Assembly: GCA_007128525.1 (NCBI GenBank)
Contig: SKXG01000028.1
Span: 1 to 7,690, forward strand
Length of the DNA: 7,690 bases
From: Pseudomonadales bacterium
GTDB lineage: Bacteria; Pseudomonadota; Gammaproteobacteria; Pseudomonadales; Azotimanducaceae
Direction: 5' to 3'
Shown here: positions 1 through 6,890 of the stretch, piece by piece
How positions within the stretch are numbered: position 1 is the stretch's first letter
Layout: each line of letters begins with the position of its first letter
Program-made: the position numbers and the translations under genes
The notes under the pieces: model-generated
Databases searched by the model: none
Told to the model about the DNA's origin: nothing
The model's input: the letters and a program-made list of their open reading frames with translations, nothing else

Positions 1-2852
1 CCGGCCGTGAAATGCCGCTGGACGACGGCGCCATTGCCCGCTTTCGCCAGAACTGGCATCAGCGCTTCGATGTCGATGTGCGCCGTTGCCCGGTATATCA
101 GGACGTCAGCCAGGGTCTGGCGCCAGCCGGCGTTGAATATTATCTGCCGCTGTTCTTCGAAGCCCTGGCAACCCTGTTCGACTACCTCCCGGGCAACGAA
201 CTGGTGGTCTGTGACGCCGGCCTGGAAGCGGCCATGGCCGAGTTCCGCGAACACGTCCAGCAGCGTTATGAGAACCTCCGCCACGATATCGAGCGGCCGA
301 TACTGGAGCCGGATGCGCTCTTTTTGCGTCCCGAGGACGTTTTCCAGGCCTTCGGCAGCAGGGCACGGATCATCATTGACGGCCGGCAACATGTCCAGAC
401 GCTGCGCAGTCACACCCTGCCGGATTTGAGCCTGCACCATCGCGCCCACAACCCAGTAGAGGCACTGGAGCGGTTTCTGCTCGAACAGGATCTGCCGGTG
501 CTGTTCTGCGCCGAATCAGCCGGGCGCCGGGAAGTCCTGCTTGAGTGCCTGCACGGTGCCGGCATCGGCACCAGGGACTGCGCAGACTTTGCCACGTTCG
601 TACAGGAACGCCCGGATGCCGGCGTCTGCATCGCCCCGATCGAAGACGGCCTGTGGCTGGATCAGCTTGCCATCATCACCGAGACCCAGCTGTTCGGCCA
701 CCGGCCGGAGATCAAGCGGGGCCGCCAGGCGCGTCAGGTCGATCCGGATCTGGTGTTCCGCAATCTCACGGAAATGCGCGAAGGTGCGCCCGTGGTGCAC
801 ATCGACCATGGTGTCGGCCGCTATCTGGGGCTGCAGACGCTGGATATCGATGGTGTGCACTCAGAATTCCTGACCATCGAGTACGCCGATGGTGCGAAAC
901 TTTACGTGCCGGTTTCATCCCTGCATCTGATCTCCCGCTACAGCGGCAGTGATGAAGGTCATGCGCCGCTGCACCGCCTGGGCTCGGATCAATGGGAGAA
1001 GGCCAAGCGGCGAGCTGCAGAAAAAGTGCATGACGTGGCGGCCGAGCTGCTGAACATCTACGCGCGTCGGGAAGCGCAACCCGGCACCTGTTTTCAGCGT
1101 CCGGAACAGGACTACGCCCGCTTCGCCGCACAGTTCCCGTTCGAGGTCACCCAAGACCAGCACGACGCCATTGAAAGTGTGATTGCCGATTTGTGCAGCA
1201 ACCGGGCTATGGACCGGCTGATCTGCGGCGATGTTGGTTTTGGCAAAACCGAAGTGGCCATGCGCGCTGCATTCATCACTGTGCAGAACAATCGCCAGGT
1301 TGCCCTGTTGGTGCCGACGACGCTGCTTGCCCAACAGCATTACGACAGTTTCCGCGACCGTTTTGCAGACTGGCCGGTGCAGATCGAGGTCGTCTCCCGT
1401 CTGCGTTCGGACGCTGAACTCAAGGCGGTAAGAGAGCGGCTGGCTGCCGGCAAGGTCGACATTCTGATCGGCACCCACAAGCTGCTGGCCAAAGACTTTC
1501 GGTTTGGCGACCTGGGCCTGGTCATCATTGACGAAGAACACCGCTTCGGGGTGCGCCAGAAAGAGCGCCTGCGCAGCCTGCGCGCTGAAGTAGCCGTGCT
1601 GACACTGACGGCCACTCCAATACCCCGGACGCTGAACATGGCCATGGGCGGTATTCGCGACTTTTCATTGATTGCCACACCACCGGCAAAACGGCTCTCG
1701 GTCAAGACCTTTGTCCGCGAACGGCGACGTGACTTGATTCGTGAAGCACTCTCTCGTGAGCTGTCACGCGGCGGTCAGGTATTTTACGTTCACAATGAGG
1801 TGCGCACGATTGAACAGTGCGCTGCGGAAGTGCAGGAACTGGTACCGGAAGCACGCATCGGCATTGGCCATGGGCAGATGCCTAAACGGCGCCTGGAACA
1901 GGTCATGAGTGACTTCTATCACCGCCGCCTGAACGTTCTGGTCTGCACCACCATCATCGAAACCGGTATCGACATCCCGAACGCCAACACCATCATCATG
2001 GACCGCGCGGACAAGTTTGGCCTGGCGCAACTGCATCAGCTGCGTGGCCGCGTCGGCCGTTCCAGTCGACAGGCATACGCCTATCTGCTGACACCGCATG
2101 CCAAGGCCATGACCACGGATGCCCGCAAGCGTCTCGAGGCCATTGAGGCTGCTGGAGAACTGGGCGTCGGGTTCTCGCTGGCCACGCACGACCTGGAGAT
2201 ACGCGGTGCCGGTGAACTGTTGGGCGATGACCAGTCCGGGCAGATCGAGTCGGTGGGTTTTTCGCTGTACATGGACATGCTCGAACGGGCCGTGAAAGCC
2301 ATCCGTGAAGGCAAGGCGCCGGATTTGGATCAGCCGCTGGAGCTCAATCAGGAAGTGAACCTGCGGGTTCCGGCACTGATTCCGGACGACTATCTGCCCG
2401 ATGTGCACACCCGGCTAATCATGTACAAGCGGATCGCCAGTGCGGCCGATGCCGACGAGCTTAGTGAGCTGCGCGTTGAAATGGTGGACAGATTTGGCAG
2501 CCTGCCACCACCGCTGCAGAACCTGTTCCAGGTTACCCGACTGAGATTGCGGGCCGGCGAGCTGGGCATCAGCCGCATTGACTTCGGAGCCAAAGGTGGC
2601 ACGCTGGAATTTCGACAGGACACCCGTGTTGACCCTATTGCGCTGGTTCGCCTGGTTCAGGCCGAGCCCAACAGTTATCGTTTGGAGGGCGGCTCAAAGC
2701 TGCGCATGAGCCGCACGCTGGAAACACCTGAACAGCGCTTCGATGCGGTCAAGACCCTGCTTGCCCGCCTGCAGGGCGATGCCGAACAGGACACGGCTGG
2801 CAGTCGCCGCGGCAAAGGCGGCAACGCCAAAAGTATCGCGGCTTCCGGGTAA
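1..2852 (+). CDS. mfd: Transcription-repair coupling factor Mfd (5' end missing)
   Basis: Mfd is a cytoplasmic ATP-driven DNA translocase that pushes or removes RNA polymerase stalled at lesions and recruits UvrA for excision repair. The reading frame is open from base 3, so the ATG at base 12 is internal. Counting from that methionine, I see the end of the UvrB-like region (about 1-200), the RNA polymerase-interacting domain (about 253-310, HIDHGVGRYLGLQ), Walker A GDVGFGKTE at 406-414, the DEEH box at 507-510, TATPIPRTLN at 533-542, helicase motif VI QLRGRVGR at 676-683, the TRG translocation motif region at about 715-745, and the C-terminal UvrA-masking domain (about 770-920). All catalytic motifs are intact. 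About 946 residues are present against 1148 in E. coli, so roughly 200 N-terminal residues lie outside the window. The last 26 or so residues form a Gly/Arg/Lys-rich extension. The identification is essentially certain. Confidence 0.98.
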   Translation, partial: GREMPLDDGAIARFRQNWHQRFDVDVRRCPVYQDVSQGLAPAGVEYYLPLFFEALATLFDYLPGNELVVCDAGLEAAMAEFREHVQQRYENLRHDIERPILEPDALFLRPEDVFQAFGSRARIIIDGRQHVQTLRSHTLPDLSLHHRAHNPVEALERFLLEQDLPVLFCAESAGRREVLLECLHGAGIGTRDCADFATFVQERPDAGVCIAPIEDGLWLDQLAIITETQLFGHRPEIKRGRQARQVDPDLVFRNLTEMREGAPVVHIDHGVGRYLGLQTLDIDGVHSEFLTIEYADGAKLYVPVSSLHLISRYSGSDEGHAPLHRLGSDQWEKAKRRAAEKVHDVAAELLNIYARREAQPGTCFQRPEQDYARFAAQFPFEVTQDQHDAIESVIADLCSNRAMDRLICGDVGFGKTEVAMRAAFITVQNNRQVALLVPTTLLAQQHYDSFRDRFADWPVQIEVVSRLRSDAELKAVRERLAAGKVDILIGTHKLLAKDFRFGDLGLVIIDEEHRFGVRQKERLRSLRAEVAVLTLTATPIPRTLNMAMGGIRDFSLIATPPAKRLSVKTFVRERRRDLIREALSRELSRGGQVFYVHNEVRTIEQCAAEVQELVPEARIGIGHGQMPKRRLEQVMSDFYHRRLNVLVCTTIIETGIDIPNANTIIMDRADKFGLAQLHQLRGRVGRSSRQAYAYLLTPHAKAMTTDARKRLEAIEAAGELGVGFSLATHDLEIRGAGELLGDDQSGQIESVGFSLYMDMLERAVKAIREGKAPDLDQPLELNQEVNLRVPALIPDDYLPDVHTRLIMYKRIASAADADELSELRVEMVDRFGSLPPPLQNLFQVTRLRLRAGELGISRIDFGAKGGTLEFRQDTRVDPIALVRLVQAEPNSYRLEGGSKLRMSRTLETPEQRFDAVKTLLARLQGDAEQDTAGSRRGKGGNAKSIAASG

Positions 2853-2856
2853 CATT

Positions 2857-2860
2857 AGGA
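2857..2860 (+). promoter_or_regulatory. Ribosome binding site of the csiV-like gene
   Basis: AGGA lies 8 bases before the ATG at 2869, in the 16-bp gap after the mfd stop. It supports 2869 over the upstream in-frame codons inside mfd and over the later ATG at 2932, which has no comparable site. The short gap suggests co-transcription with mfd. Confidence 0.6.
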
Positions 2861-2868
2861 ATACAGCA

Positions 2869-3924
2869 ATGCTGACAACGCACCAAGAACCGGTCGGCCA
2901 CCGCCGCCCAACACAAGCGCCAAGATTGCTGATGAGTCTTGGCCTGGCACTGCTGTTGCCGGTGACCGCCTGGACGCAGGCCATGGAGCTTGATGATGCC
3001 TGGTACCGCGTCGAGATTATTCTGTTCGAGCGCTCGCAAGCCACCGACAGCCGGGAAGAAACCCTGGCACTGGCACCCCGGTGGTTCCCAAACGCGCCAC
3101 TGGCTTTGCGCAAGGACGGCGAAGCGCTGCGCGCCCACCTGCGGATTTCTGATGACGAATACAGCCGTATGCACGAACGGCTGCCTGCTACCGAGATCGT
3201 CGCCACCTGGCCGGAGGACCGCCGCCCGGAACACTGGCAGGCCTACCTGCCGCAGGAACAACGCCGACAGACCGACTTCGACCAATTCCAGTTCGACGAC
3301 ACCGCGGCTGACGACGAGACGAACGGCAACGAGGCAGATGACCTGGCCTTGGCTCAAGACGAGCCGCCAGCTGACGCGGACGATGCACCTGCGGTATCCG
3401 ACGAACCGGCACCTCTGACCGAGCAAGAACGTCGGCAACGACAGCTCGCAGCCCTGGAGCGCGATCTGCAGCAACGGGCCCTGACACCCCTGCCCGCAGA
3501 TCAACACGAACTCAATGGTGCCGCGTCACGCCTGCGTGGCAGCGGACAGACCCGGGTGATCGTCCACAGAGCCTGGATTCAGCGCGCCGAAGCGCGCGAA
3601 AACCCGCAGCCTGTCCTGCTGCAGGCCGGCAACTGGCACCGCGATCGCTACGCCTACGAAGGCACGCTGTCGCTGACGCGCGGCCGTTTCCTGCACTTTC
3701 ATGCACAATTGTGGCGGGATCCGGATGGTCAGCCCGCGCGAGCAGAGCGTCCATTCGAGACGCTTGATGAGAGTCGGCGGATGCGCAGCGGCGAGCTGCA
3801 CTACCTGGATCATCCGCACTTCGGTGTCCTGGTCCTGGTCAACCCGGTCCCGATACCCGAGCTGCCTGATTTGGACGAAGTCCCGATGCAGCCTTCCAAT
3901 CAGCCCATCACCAGGCCCCATTAA
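2869..3924 (+). CDS. csiV: CsiV-family exported protein (peptidoglycan-related)
   Basis: The 351-residue product starts with a basic region (HRR at 11-13, R19) and a hydrophobic core at about 20-35, with a likely signal peptidase site after TQA (36-38). It is therefore probably exported to the periplasm. Mature DAWYRVEIILFER (43-55) and, near the C-terminus, SRRMRSGELHYLDHPHFGVL (302-321) look like the CsiV family, whose Vibrio cholerae member binds peptidoglycan and supports cell-wall assembly through the LpoA/PBP1A branch. Between the two conserved blocks lies a strongly acidic, low-complexity linker (about 136-184, rich in Asp, Glu and Ala), then a charged, probably helical stretch (184-203). 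The start at 2869 is chosen for its AGGA site and for lying clear of mfd; ATG 2932 would give a shorter signal peptide. The gene sits directly behind mfd, as in pseudomonads. Family membership is fairly secure; function in this organism is inferred. Confidence 0.8.
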   Translation: MLTTHQEPVGHRRPTQAPRLLMSLGLALLLPVTAWTQAMELDDAWYRVEIILFERSQATDSREETLALAPRWFPNAPLALRKDGEALRAHLRISDDEYSRMHERLPATEIVATWPEDRRPEHWQAYLPQEQRRQTDFDQFQFDDTAADDETNGNEADDLALAQDEPPADADDAPAVSDEPAPLTEQERRQRQLAALERDLQQRALTPLPADQHELNGAASRLRGSGQTRVIVHRAWIQRAEARENPQPVLLQAGNWHRDRYAYEGTLSLTRGRFLHFHAQLWRDPDGQPARAERPFETLDESRRMRSGELHYLDHPHFGVLVLVNPVPIPELPDLDEVPMQPSNQPITRPH

Positions 3925-3940
3925 GCCCTGTCACCGCCAC

Positions 3941-4672
3941 CTAAAGGCGACGAACGGCCTCCTGCAGAACACTGCGGGCCTGCTGCATACCAGCTGCCAT
4001 GACAGCACGCATGCTGCTCTCCGTGATCGGACCACTGCCGCGACCCGCGGCCGGGTTCACCACCAGACAGAGGCTGGCATAATCCAGGCCAAGCTCACGC
4101 GCCAAGGCCGCTTCCGGCATTGCTGTCATACCCACCAGGCTGCAGCCATCGCGTTCCAGCCGGTTGATCTCGGCCGCGGTCTCCAGCCTGGGTCCCTGAG
4201 TACACGCATAGGTGCCGCCATCGGTCAGCGCGATGCCGGCCTGCGCAGCCCCCGCAATCAACGCGTGCCGCAGCTCCGGCGTAAAGGGTTCTGTAAAGTC
4301 GACATGCAACAGTTGATCGGGACCGGAAAAGCTCGACGCCCGGCCCCAGGTGTAGTCAATCAGCTGGTCGGGCACCGCCAGCGCACCAGGCCCAAGGTCC
4401 GCTGCAATACCGCCGACGGCGTTTACGGCCAGAATCCGGCGTACGCCGAATTGCGCCAGCAACCAGAGATTGGCCCGGTAGTTGATGTCATGCGGCGCAA
4501 TCTGGTGCGGTTGTCCATGCCGGGCCAGGAACAGCACGGCCTGGTCGCCAAACTGCAAACGCTGTGGCAATGCAGATGCCGGACCGTATGGCGTCTGCAG
4601 GTTGCCCAATGGTTCTGCAGCAGCACCGAGATCGTTCAATCCGGTACCGCCTATCACTGCAACTTTGGTCAT
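3941..4672 (-). CDS. S-methyl-5'-thioinosine phosphorylase (MTIP)
   Basis: This 243-residue protein belongs to the PNP/MTAP family 2 of nucleoside phosphorylases. The expected reaction is phosphorolysis of methylthioinosine to hypoxanthine and 5-methylthioribose 1-phosphate in the cytoplasm, following deamination of methylthioadenosine. Visible motifs are the phosphate-loop start IGGTGL (7-12), RHGQPH (51-56), the HDINYRANL segment (61-69), NAVGGI (84-89), CTQGPRLET (157-165), GMTAMPEA (181-188) and LVVNPAAG (203-210). Where the 6-amino enzyme MTAP has aspartates near its purine site, this protein has Asn-Pro, as in the P. aeruginosa thioinosine enzyme PA3004; this favours a 6-oxopurine substrate. 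The ATG at 4672 shares its first base with the hpt stop codon and has AGGA just upstream, so I reject the longer in-frame start at 4732. The stop is only 16 bp from the convergent csiV-like gene. An ordinary MTAP or purine nucleoside phosphorylase is the main alternative. Confidence 0.88.
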   Translation of the reverse strand: MTKVAVIGGTGLNDLGAAAEPLGNLQTPYGPASALPQRLQFGDQAVLFLARHGQPHQIAPHDINYRANLWLLAQFGVRRILAVNAVGGIAADLGPGALAVPDQLIDYTWGRASSFSGPDQLLHVDFTEPFTPELRHALIAGAAQAGIALTDGGTYACTQGPRLETAAEINRLERDGCSLVGMTAMPEAALARELGLDYASLCLVVNPAAGRGSGPITESSMRAVMAAGMQQARSVLQEAVRRL

Positions 4673-5268
4673 TAGGTTCCTGTCAGATCCGAGCGGTCTG
4701 CCACCGCATAGATGGCGTCGAGATTGCGCCAATAGCCTTTGTAATCCATCCCCCTGCCAAACAGATAACGATCGGGGGCCTTAAGTGCAACATGGTCTGC
4801 CTGCAGCGGTTTTGCAGACTGGCGCTGCTTGTCGACAAGCACAACCGTATGAACAGCAGCTGCGCCCTGGCGCAACAACACGCTTCGGGCTGCGGCCAGG
4901 GTGTCTCCGTGGTCAAGCACATCATCGACCAGCAATACCAGACGTCCCGCCAGCGGCGTCACCGGCTGTGCCAGCCAGTGCACCTCCTCGCCTTCGGTCT
5001 CGCCACGATAGCGGGTGGCATGCAGATAATCGAGCGTGAGCGGGAACGCCAGTCGCTTGAGCAGATCACCCGTGAACATAATGCCCCCGGTCAATACGCA
5101 CACCAGCACAGGACGGCTCTCGGCATAGGCCAGGGTCAGCCGCACTGCCAGACGGTCAATGGCTGCTTCCACCGCCTTGCGGTCGAACAGACGCTCGGCG
5201 TCTGCCAAAATCGCAGCCGGATCCGGCTGCACTGCGCCATGGTCAGCGTCCGGCGCTTCCTGTTTCAT
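4672..5268 (-). CDS. hpt: Hypoxanthine-guanine phosphoribosyltransferase
   Basis: This type I phosphoribosyltransferase of 198 residues is expected to convert hypoxanthine or guanine plus PRPP to IMP or GMP in the cytoplasm. The PRPP-binding signature is VLLVDDVLDHGDTL (111-124), with paired acidic residues D115/D116. The pyrophosphate loop is LTGG (59-62). LVDKQ (144-148) carries the lysine expected to contact the purine 6-oxo group, and PDRYLFGRGMDYKGYWRNL (165-183) matches the PDKFVVGY.LDY..Y.R.L region of HPRTs. The first 25 or so residues are poorly conserved and acidic. The ATG at 5268 is preceded by a strong purine-rich site. The stop overlaps the phosphorylase start by one base, so the two are almost surely one transcript and translationally coupled. 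Guanine versus hypoxanthine or xanthine preference cannot be read from sequence. Confidence 0.9.
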   Translation of the reverse strand: MKQEAPDADHGAVQPDPAAILADAERLFDRKAVEAAIDRLAVRLTLAYAESRPVLVCVLTGGIMFTGDLLKRLAFPLTLDYLHATRYRGETEGEEVHWLAQPVTPLAGRLVLLVDDVLDHGDTLAAARSVLLRQGAAAVHTVVLVDKQRQSAKPLQADHVALKAPDRYLFGRGMDYKGYWRNLDAIYAVADRSDLTGT

Positions 5269-5274
5269 AATTCG

Positions 5275-5283
5275 TCCTTTCCT
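5275..5283 (-). promoter_or_regulatory. Ribosome binding site of hpt
   Basis: On the minus strand this reads AGGAAAGGA, ending 6 bases before the ATG at 5268. It is a strong site and fixes the start. It also forces the transcription start to lie above 5283, which places the hpt promoter in the region that holds the LexA operators. Confidence 0.7.
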
Positions 5284-5296
5284 GACTCGACCTTTC

Positions 5297-5312
5297 CTGT
5301 ATATACTTCCAG
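5297..5312 (+). promoter_or_regulatory. LexA operator (SOS box) 1
   Basis: CTGTATATACTTCCAG has the CTG-N10-CAG form of gammaproteobacterial LexA sites and matches 13 of 16 positions of the ideal CTG(TA)5CAG sequence. Its first ten bases equal those I recall for the E. coli lexA operators. It lies in the divergent gap between hpt and lexA and overlaps the candidate lexA -10 element. Confidence 0.92.
5302..5307 (+). promoter_or_regulatory. Candidate -10 element of the lexA promoter
   Basis: TATACT (five of six matches to TATAAT) lies inside the first LexA operator. A weak TTCCTG stands 17 bases upstream (5279-5284) as a possible -35. Transcription would begin near 5314, giving a leader of about 26 bases. 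Overlap with the operator fits repression by blocking RNA polymerase. The -35 match is poor, so this is tentative. Confidence 0.35.
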
Positions 5313-5316
5313 TACA

Positions 5317-5332
5317 CTGTACATTTGCACAG
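5317..5332 (+). promoter_or_regulatory. LexA operator (SOS box) 2
   Basis: CTGTACATTTGCACAG is a second CTG-N10-CAG site, matching 12 of 16 ideal positions. It begins exactly 20 bp after box 1, so two LexA dimers would bind nearly the same helix face, as at the E. coli lexA gene. Its last bases overlap the short AGG that probably serves as the lexA ribosome binding site. Confidence 0.9.
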
Positions 5333-5339
5333 GCTCCTC

Positions 5340-5948
5340 ATGGACAATCTGACCCCACGCCAGGCCCAGGTGCTGAACCTGATCCGCGAACACCTCGATG
5401 AAACCGGCTATCCGCCAACCCGCGCCGATATTGCGCGGGCACTCGGGTTTCGCTCCGCTAACGCCGCCGAAGAGCACCTTAAGGCCCTGGCGCGCAAAGG
5501 GGCCATCGAGATGATACCAGGGACGTCCCGGGGTATCCGGCTGGCCGACGAGCACCCTGACGGCCTGCCCGTGGTCGGCCGCGTCGCGGCTGGCAGTCCG
5601 ATACTCGCCGTCGAGCACATCGAGGATCACTGTGAAGTGCCGGCCAGCCTGTTTCGCCCACGGGCCGACTATCTGCTGCGTGTCCACGGCGATTCCATGA
5701 TCAATGCCGGGATCTTTGACGGCGATCTGCTCGCCGTCCACCGCAGCTCTGAGGCCCGGAACGGGCAGATCGTGGTCGCCCGCATCGATGACGAAGTCAC
5801 GGTTAAGCGGCTGCAGCGTCCGTCTCGAACGCGCGACAAGCTCCTGCTGATCGCCGAGAACGATGCCTATGAGCCCATTGAGGTGGACCTGAAGCATCAG
5901 CAGTTCGCGATCGAGGGGCTCAGCGTGGGGCTGATCCGGCGCGACTGA
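5340..5948 (+). CDS. lexA: LexA, SOS response repressor and self-cleaving protease
   Basis: LexA represses DNA-damage genes and is inactivated by RecA-stimulated self-cleavage. The 202-residue protein has the same length as E. coli LexA. The winged-helix domain is at about 1-70, with recognition-helix segment [13 protein letters not shown] (38-50) nearly identical to E. coli, which fits the CTG-N10-CAG operators upstream. The cleavage bond is Ala84-Gly85 in GRVAAGSP. The catalytic dyad is Ser119 (GDSM) and Lys156 (DDEVTVKRL), so autoproteolysis should be intact. I chose ATG 5340 because it gives the canonical [10 protein letters not shown] start; an in-frame TTG at 5325 lies inside operator 2 and is unlikely. 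The only Shine-Dalgarno candidate is AGG at 5331-5333. Autoregulation through the two operators is very likely. A sulA gene, which follows lexA in pseudomonads, is not present. Confidence 0.98.
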   Translation: MDNLTPRQAQVLNLIREHLDETGYPPTRADIARALGFRSANAAEEHLKALARKGAIEMIPGTSRGIRLADEHPDGLPVVGRVAAGSPILAVEHIEDHCEVPASLFRPRADYLLRVHGDSMINAGIFDGDLLAVHRSSEARNGQIVVARIDDEVTVKRLQRPSRTRDKLLLIAENDAYEPIEVDLKHQQFAIEGLSVGLIRRD

Positions 5949-6049
5949 AGTCGCCGAGCCAGGCATAGATCGACGCAAACTTTATCTTCAGCGGGCTTTC
6001 CGTCAGGCTTGGCATAGTCCAAAGGATCTCTGATCACGAGTGACCCACA

Positions 6050-6502
6050 ATGCCGGACAATGAGACCCGACAGCCGGAATCCGAAGCAGAAACACTGGTC
6101 CGTGGCAGCTGCCTGTGTGGTGCCGTCCGATATCAGATGCAGCCGCCTTATCGCTTCTTCCAGTACTGCCACTGCAGCCGCTGCCGGAAACGTTGCGGCA
6201 GCGCTTTCGCAGCCAACATCCTGATAGATGCGGACCGATTCTCCTATACGGAGGGCCAAAACCTGGTCAATCGATATGAAGTGCCCGGTGCCAGGCACTT
6301 CAGCACCTGTTTCTGTGGCCAGTGTGGCGCCTCGCTGCCCTGGCATACCAAGGACGGGCTTCGCGTGCTGGTACCTGCCGGGACGCTCGACAGCGACCCA
6401 TTTGCCGGTCCGGAACGAAACATTTACTGGGGATCACGCGCCTCCTGGTACGAACATACCGATCAGCTCCCCTGCTTTGACACGCTACCGGGACGGAGCT
6501 GA
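6050..6502 (+). CDS. GFA/CENP-V-type zinc-binding protein
   Basis: This 150-residue protein has the cysteine layout of the glutathione-dependent formaldehyde-activating (Gfa) and CENP-V fold: GSCLCGAVRY (C21, C23), YCHCSRCRK (C40, C42, C45) and TCFCGQCG (C87, C89, C92). In the family these bind two zinc ions, one structural and one near the putative glutathione site. The family name comes from Paracoccus Gfa, but most members, including this one, have no proven substrate. The ATG at 6050 has only a weak GAG upstream; the first 18 residues are polar and probably disordered. The downstream membrane-protein gene begins 4 bp after the stop, so the two are likely co-expressed. The 101 bp between lexA and this gene holds no convincing promoter or terminator and no LexA box. 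Confidence 0.85.
   Translation: MPDNETRQPESEAETLVRGSCLCGAVRYQMQPPYRFFQYCHCSRCRKRCGSAFAANILIDADRFSYTEGQNLVNRYEVPGARHFSTCFCGQCGASLPWHTKDGLRVLVPAGTLDSDPFAGPERNIYWGSRASWYEHTDQLPCFDTLPGRS
6495..6498 (+). promoter_or_regulatory. Ribosome binding site supporting a TTG start
   Basis: GGAG lies 8 bases before the in-frame TTG at 6507 and inside the last codons of the GFA-like gene. It is the main reason to start the membrane protein at TTG, because the next in-frame ATG falls inside the first membrane helix. Confidence 0.5.
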
Positions 6503-6506
6503 CCCA

Positions 6507-6857
6507 TTGCGGATACTGCTGACTGGATTGCGCACCCTGATCGGAATCGTGCTAGCCGCCCTGGTGTGGATGATTCTGGTCTTCTCCATGCCCTGGATTG
6601 ACGGACACGCCCAATTTCATCTGGCACAAGCGCTCGCGCCGGGAATTGCCGGCGGATTCATCTGCGCCCTGCTCGCTCCTGAAGAGAAGTACACTACGGC
6701 CCTGGCTGCCGGTGCCTTCCTGGCACTGGGACTGACCGGCGTCATGCTGCACTTTGAGCTGACCCCGGAGGGTGGACTCTCGTGGCTGACCTGGTACTGG
6801 CCAATCTGGCTGCTACCTGCCTTCGCCGTTGGCGCCTCGCTGGTCCGCCGCAACTGA
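6507..6857 (+). CDS. Small four-helix membrane protein of unknown function
   Basis: I do not recognise this protein. With a TTG start it has 116 residues and four likely membrane segments at about 9-31, 41-57, 63-83 and 92-113. A short N-terminal stretch with Arg residues and the RRN at the C-terminus suggest that both ends face the cytoplasm. The loop between helices 2 and 3 is short and charged (PEEKY), and the loop after helix 3 is acidic. The frame stays open far upstream, to an ATG at 6228, but that part overlaps the well-supported GFA-like gene and reads as compositional shadow. The 4-bp spacing from the preceding stop suggests translational coupling. No catalytic or binding motif is visible; the size would fit a small inner-membrane accessory protein. 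Confidence 0.65.
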   Translation: MRILLTGLRTLIGIVLAALVWMILVFSMPWIDGHAQFHLAQALAPGIAGGFICALLAPEEKYTTALAAGAFLALGLTGVMLHFELTPEGGLSWLTWYWPIWLLPAFAVGASLVRRN

Positions 6858-6869
6858 TCAGCAGACACC

Positions 6870-6889
6870 GCCCGCTGGCAACTGCGGGC
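6870..6889. terminator. Possible hairpin between convergent genes, without a T tract
   Basis: GCCCGC pairs with GCGGGC around a T-T mismatch, one G-C pair and a GCAA tetraloop. It fills most of the 33-bp gap between the membrane-protein stop and the topA stop, the place where a two-way terminator would be expected. No run of T follows on either strand, so intrinsic termination is uncertain. Confidence 0.3.
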
Positions 6890-6890
6890 C

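Noticed and set aside
12..14. ATG at base 12 as the mfd start
   Set aside because: The frame is open to the window edge and the protein would lack about 200 conserved N-terminal residues, so the gene is cut by the window and not naturally short.
915..1541. Open frame of 208 codons on the minus strand
   Set aside because: It lies wholly inside mfd, opposite conserved helicase motifs, and its protein has no recognisable domain; it is a high-GC shadow frame.
2749..3507. Minus-strand open frame of 252 codons
   Set aside because: It is antisense to the end of mfd and the csiV-like gene and shows no domain or plausible start context.
3701..4675. Plus-strand open frame of 324 codons
   Set aside because: It starts inside the csiV-like gene and runs antisense to the thioinosine phosphorylase, whose motifs are clear; the translation has no family features.
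5325..5339. TTG at 5325 as an earlier lexA start
   Set aside because: It lies inside LexA operator 2 and would add five residues before the canonical MDNLTPRQ start; ATG 5340 gives exact E. coli length and catalytic numbering.
4564..5352. Plus-strand open frame of 262 codons
   Set aside because: It is antisense to hpt and crosses the divergent control region; the real genes on both sides explain the sequence.
5941..5954. Hairpin at the lexA stop codon (GCGAC, TGAA loop, GTCGC)
   Set aside because: It has only five base pairs, overlaps the coding end and has no T tract after it, so I do not call it a terminator.
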